Assembly (NCBI GenBank): GCA_002396885.1
Contig: DGXY01000062.1
Location: 1 to 18,211 of the forward strand
From: Akkermansiaceae bacterium UBA5020
Lineage (GTDB): Bacteria; Verrucomicrobiota; Verrucomicrobiia; Verrucomicrobiales; DEV007
Length of the DNA stretch: 18,211 bases
Reading direction: 5' to 3'
In this document: positions 15,125-18,211 of the stretch, piece by piece
Numbering within the stretch: position 1 is the stretch's first letter
Layout of the letters: every line of letters begins with the position of its first letter
Notes under the pieces: model-generated
What the model was told of the DNA's origin: nothing
Databases searched by the model: none
Seen by the model: only the letters and a program-made list of their open reading frames with translations
Position numbers and translations under genes: made by a program

Positions 15125-17206
15125 TCACGGGTCACGGAGAGAGGGCCTGCCCTCCGAAGCCTTGGCGAAGGAGGGTGCTTTTTCTTCCTCAGGTCGGGGC
15201 GGGAGGCAAAGGATCGCTTCGGCGAGGAGAGCAAGGGCCATGGCGACGAGGAAGGCGCGCCAGATCTCGGCGGCGAGGGACGAGCCGCTGCCGACGGCGT
15301 CGTCGATGCGGCGGTAATCGACACCGGCGAAGAGAGGCTCGAGCGCTTCGGGCGAGAGGACGCGGGGATCGTCTTCACTCTCGGGGCGGTTCAGGGCGAG
15401 GAGACGGCGGGACTCGACATCTTCGCCGATTTCGTAGGCCCCAGACAACAGTCCGGGCGCGGCGAGGGTTCCGTCACCGCCGGCGGTATCGAGGGCCCGG
15501 GCTCCGGAGAATCCTGACAAAACTCCCACTCCCGTGCCGAGGTTGCGGGCGCGCGAGACCGAGGCGGCTCCGGCATCGAGGGCGCGATGGATCATCACGA
15601 AGAAGGCGACGCCTTCGCTCGCGAGACCGGAATGATCGGAACGCGGCAGGGTCCCCCAGACATGGACCGAGCCGCTCGCGTTTTCCTCGCTCGTCTCGCC
15701 CGCCTCGATGAGGACACGGGCGATCACGGTGATATCGTCCTTCACCTTCATCAGGGGAAGGTCCGCCCCCTCGAAGCGTCGCGTGCGGAAAATGCCGAGC
15801 TCGGAGACGGGCAGCGGCGCGCCGCTGCGGGTGTTGGCGAGGAGTCCGGTCTCGGTGCGCCACCAATCGACGGCGAGAGGCTGCTCGCCGTCTCCGGCCC
15901 ATTCACCCCATTTCACGCCAAAGAACTCACCGCCACCCTCCTCAGTTGGCGGGAGGAGGATGAGGCTGCGTCCAGCAGCGACGTGTTGTTTCAAGAGCGT
16001 TGCCTCGGCGCTTTCGGGTGCCGGAAGAGGCGCGTGCCAGAAGAGCAGGGCGGTCTCAGCCCACGGGATCTGCGCGACGGAGTTGGTGCCGAGGACGGTG
16101 GCCTCGTAGGCGACTCCGGGTTCGGTCGAGGCAGCGGCGGCGGCGCGGATCGCTTCGGCGGTGAGGGCGTCGTCGCTGAGGATGACAGTGCGACGCGGCG
16201 CGGGTTCGTCGAAGACAAAATAGGCGGTGTTGTCGGCGGAATTGTCGTCGGCGGGCAGGTCAAGACGCCCCCAGCCGCGCTCATCGCCCGCACCCAGGGG
16301 CAGGCTGTGACCGAGAAGGACGAGTTCTGTTCCGGTGACGGTGAAGTTCTCGACGGTGCGGGTGCCGTTGAGGGTGATCTCGACGGGAATGGTGGCATCG
16401 TTCCTTTCGACGGCGGGTCCCTCGCGACGGATGACGAGGTCCATGAGGAGCCGTTGCCCTTGGGGAGAAGGTTGGCGTTTCACGTCGCGCACCGAGAGCG
16501 CGGCGTTGTCCTCTGCCTCTCCAGGAAAGGCGAGGAGGAAAAGGCGCACCGTCTCGCGGGCGGTGAGGTCGGCGCGGAGCGTCTCCCATTCGCCCGAGCC
16601 CGGCTGCCAGTCGGCCTGGCGCAGATCGGAGGCGAGCCAGATGTCGGTGCGTCCGCTCTCGTTCGCGGCGAGGTGGTCGATCGCCTTGCGCAACAGGGTG
16701 GGAATGTCGGCGGCGGTCTCGGTCGCGGCGGTCTCGGGCAGATCGCGGAGGGCTTGGGCGTCTGTCAGGGTCACCGCGGCAAGGGTGGCGCTGTCGATGA
16801 GGACAATCTCGCTGCGGTGTCCGGTCGTTTCGATGAGTTCCGCGATGCGGTCGAGGGCGGCAGAGCGTTTCGATTCGCCTGTCTCGAGATTCTGCTGCTC
16901 CATGCTCGCGGAGCGGTCGAGGAGGACGAGGAGGGTGTCGGCTTTGCCGCCGGCCAGCCCGATCCAGCCTCCCGCGAGGGGACGGCTCGCCGCGAAAACG
17001 AGAGCGGCGATGGCGAGGACGCGCATCGTGAGGATAAGGATCTGGCGCAGGCGGGCGAGGCCTTTCGTCATCTTCTTGGCATCGAGGAGGAACATCATCG
17101 CCGCCCAGCGCACCGTGCGATGACGGTGCTGGTTGATGAGGTGGATGATCACCGGCAGCAGGGCGAGCGGCAGCCCGACGAGGAGGATGGGCTGGAGAAA
17201 ACTCAT
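15125..17206 (-). CDS. BatA-type VWA membrane protein
   Basis: 693-aa inner-membrane protein with the aerotolerance-regulator (BatA) N-terminus. TM1 lies near 6-24 (PILLVGLPLALLPVIIHLIN), then the basic loop RHRTVRWAAMMFLL, and TM2 near 56-74. A VWA domain follows with MIDAS D97-R-S99-A-S101, a long periplasmic part, and a final TM near 651-668 before a short cytoplasmic tail. VWA proteins of this type are found with MoxR AAA+ ATPases and are thought to take part in envelope stress or protein-complex maturation; the substrate is unknown. The start overlaps the stop of the DUF58 gene (ATGA), and the stop is 7 bp before the next VWA gene, so translation is probably coupled. The last residues, PSFAKASEGRPS, are encoded by a palindromic repeat, so the tail is likely acquired and non-essential. 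Confidence 0.88.
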   Translation of the reverse strand: MSFLQPILLVGLPLALLPVIIHLINQHRHRTVRWAAMMFLLDAKKMTKGLARLRQILILTMRVLAIAALVFAASRPLAGGWIGLAGGKADTLLVLLDRSASMEQQNLETGESKRSAALDRIAELIETTGHRSEIVLIDSATLAAVTLTDAQALRDLPETAATETAADIPTLLRKAIDHLAANESGRTDIWLASDLRQADWQPGSGEWETLRADLTARETVRLFLLAFPGEAEDNAALSVRDVKRQPSPQGQRLLMDLVIRREGPAVERNDATIPVEITLNGTRTVENFTVTGTELVLLGHSLPLGAGDERGWGRLDLPADDNSADNTAYFVFDEPAPRRTVILSDDALTAEAIRAAAAASTEPGVAYEATVLGTNSVAQIPWAETALLFWHAPLPAPESAEATLLKQHVAAGRSLILLPPTEEGGGEFFGVKWGEWAGDGEQPLAVDWWRTETGLLANTRSGAPLPVSELGIFRTRRFEGADLPLMKVKDDITVIARVLIEAGETSEENASGSVHVWGTLPRSDHSGLASEGVAFFVMIHRALDAGAASVSRARNLGTGVGVLSGFSGARALDTAGGDGTLAAPGLLSGAYEIGEDVESRRLLALNRPESEDDPRVLSPEALEPLFAGVDYRRIDDAVGSGSSLAAEIWRAFLVAMALALLAEAILCLPPRPEEEKAPSFAKASEGRPSLRDP
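15150..15175. repeat. REP-like palindrome in 3' end of the BatA-type gene
   Basis: A 26-bp interrupted palindrome: outer stem CCCTCC/GGAGGG, a gaa/gaa internal mismatch, inner stem GCC/GGC and a TT loop. GAGGG at 15141-15145 can pair instead with CCCTC at 15150-15154, giving an alternative fold. In the BatA frame it reads PSFAKASEG, a peptide string I recall from repeat elements read in many bacterial genomes. It lies 23 bp or more inside the coding end, just before the start of the next VWA gene. Confidence 0.65.
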
Positions 17207-18117
17207 CGCGCGGTGCGGGAGGTCTTTGGATTCCGCCCGAGAAGGAAGCGGGCGAGGACCTGGTCGTAGGGCTCGTCGAGAAAGACGCGATGGTAATCGA
17301 CGAGCGAGTGATTCACGATTTGATCGATCGTGCCAAGGTATTGCGCCACCGCCTCACGGTAGCGGCGCTGGATCAAGGTCGGATCGGCGAGCAGCGAAGG
17401 CCCGCCCTCGAGATCGAGGAAGCGGGTCGGCCGGTCGAATTTGAACTCGATCTCCTGACGGTCGAGAAGATGGAACACGGAGACATCGTGTTTGCGGAAG
17501 CGGAGATGTTGGAAGGCCTCCTTGAGCGGCTCGGGATGAAAGAGCAGGTCCGAGACGATGACGATGAGGGCGCGCTGGGGGATCTTTTCGGCGGCCTCGT
17601 GGATCGCTTTGATCAGGCCAGTCTCGCCACCGGCGGTGAGCCCGCCGATCTGGTCGAGGAGGACGCCGAGGTGGCGGGGACCTCGTCGCGGCGGGGTCTC
17701 TTTTTCAAAACCGGTCGAGCCGCTGTAGAGTCCGGTCGCGTCGCCCTGCTGGGCGGCGAGGTAGGCGAGGGTGCCGGAGAGACGGCGGGCGTAGTCGAGG
17801 CGCGTCGCGCCGGGTTCGCCATAGCCCATCGACCCGCTCGTGTCGACGATGAGGCAGAGACGGAGATTCGTATCTGCCTCAAATTCCTTGATGTAATAGC
17901 GGTCGGTGCGTCCCCAGGTGCGCCAGTCGAGGCGGCGGGTGTCATCGCCCGGGACATACTTGCGATACTGGGCGAACTCGAGCGCCGAGCCACGGACGGG
18001 ACTGCGGTGGCGACCCGCGACATTCCCGATCATGGGCTGGCGCGCATTCAGCTCGAGCCCGAGCAGTTTGCCAAGCACCGCCGGATCGAGGAAGTCGCGC
18101 TGTGTGTCACGGGGCAT
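17203..18117 (-). CDS. DUF58 domain protein (MoxR-associated, VWA-like)
   Basis: 304-aa soluble DUF58 protein, usual length. The diagnostic block GRHRSPVRGSALEFAQYRKY (35-54) continues with VPGDDTRRLDW and a RYYIKEFEADTNL segment. A VWA-like fold follows with MIDAS D92-T-S94-G-S96 and the strand ALIVIVSDLLFHPEPLKEAF. Members sit next to MoxR AAA+ ATPases and membrane VWA proteins and are thought to act as adaptors between them; the biochemical role is unsettled. ATG at 18117 gives the expected N-terminus (LDPAVLGKLLGLELNAR), though no Shine-Dalgarno is seen. The gene overlaps the BatA-type gene by 4 bp. The upstream MoxR gene, if present, lies beyond the window. A tandem 7-mer lies just before the start. 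Confidence 0.93.
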   Translation of the reverse strand: MPRDTQRDFLDPAVLGKLLGLELNARQPMIGNVAGRHRSPVRGSALEFAQYRKYVPGDDTRRLDWRTWGRTDRYYIKEFEADTNLRLCLIVDTSGSMGYGEPGATRLDYARRLSGTLAYLAAQQGDATGLYSGSTGFEKETPPRRGPRHLGVLLDQIGGLTAGGETGLIKAIHEAAEKIPQRALIVIVSDLLFHPEPLKEAFQHLRFRKHDVSVFHLLDRQEIEFKFDRPTRFLDLEGGPSLLADPTLIQRRYREAVAQYLGTIDQIVNHSLVDYHRVFLDEPYDQVLARFLLGRNPKTSRTAR

Positions 18118-18126
18118 GGGTGGGGG

Positions 18127-18189
18127 GTCGGAAGTCAGAGGTCAGAGGTCAGAGGTCAGAGGTCAGAGGTCAGATGTCAGATGTCAGAA
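18127..18189. repeat. Heptanucleotide tandem repeat upstream of DUF58 gene
   Basis: Nine contiguous 7-bp units on the plus strand: one degenerate GTCGGAA (18127), five perfect GTCAGAG (18134-18168), two GTCAGAT, and one GTCAGAA (18183-18189). On the coding strand of the downstream operon the unit reads CTCTGAC. The array ends 9 bp before the DUF58 ATG, so it occupies the position of the ribosome-binding site and 5' leader or promoter. Copy-number change would alter spacing there. No gene is seen between it and the right edge. Confidence 0.9.
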
Positions 18190-18211
18190 TACGCGAAGCG
18201 GATAGACAATC

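Noticed and set aside
15118..15378. N-terminal extension of the VWA-amidotransferase-like gene to ATG 15378
   Set aside because: It overlaps the BatA-type gene out of frame and is Ser/Pro/Arg-rich with no protein-like pattern.
15587..17269. 560-codon plus-strand frame opposite the BatA-type gene
   Set aside because: Shadow of the BatA-type coding sequence; no recognisable domain, and it crosses into the DUF58 gene.
18127..18189. CRISPR array
   Set aside because: The units are 7 bp and contiguous, with no spacers; it is a simple tandem repeat.

Overview
The window is GC-rich and densely coded. Gene content and repeat style suggest a member of the Planctomycetota/Verrucomicrobiota group, with Verrucomicrobiota my first guess. 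The suggestion rests on a DUF58/BatA/VWA-amidotransferase-like membrane operon of the type common there, and on several short dispersed-repeat types that I associate with those genomes from memory. No rRNA, tRNA, CRISPR array or complete insertion sequence is visible.

Left part (about 69-6837, minus strand): a tripartite RND efflux operon read right to left. The order is TetR/AcrR-type regulator, MexE-like lipoprotein adaptor, MexF-like inner-membrane RND pump, and NodT/OprN-like outer-membrane channel. The channel gene carries a REP-like inverted pair of hairpins exactly in the part encoding the N-terminus of its signal peptide. It also lacks the usual lipobox cysteine.

Middle (6872-12210): a LysR-type regulator on the minus strand is divergent from a second adaptor-RND pair on the plus strand. 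The adaptor and pump genes overlap by 4 bp (ATGA). The shared intergenic region holds a perfect 15-bp palindrome and repeated ATCCG half-sites. This second pump has no outer-membrane channel of its own in the window, so the single channel of the first operon may serve both.

12211-12912: a small, partly decayed toxin-antitoxin-like pair on the minus strand. It consists of a PIN-domain protein missing its middle third and an 80-aa partner overlapping it by 8 bp, followed by a 134-bp gap without a gene.

Right part (12913-18117, minus strand): three tightly packed genes read right to left. They are a DUF58 protein, a BatA-type VWA membrane protein, and a VWA membrane protein with an amidotransferase-like central domain. 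A MoxR-type ATPase would be expected just beyond the right edge, but it is not in the window. A nine-copy 7-bp tandem repeat lies directly upstream of the DUF58 start, and a palindromic repeat forms the end of the BatA coding sequence.

The most unusual theme is short repeat elements at gene edges. One lies in the signal-peptide region of the channel, one in the C-terminal tail of the BatA protein, one in the adaptor-pump gap, and one in the leader of the DUF58 operon. No wholly new enzymatic system is evident.
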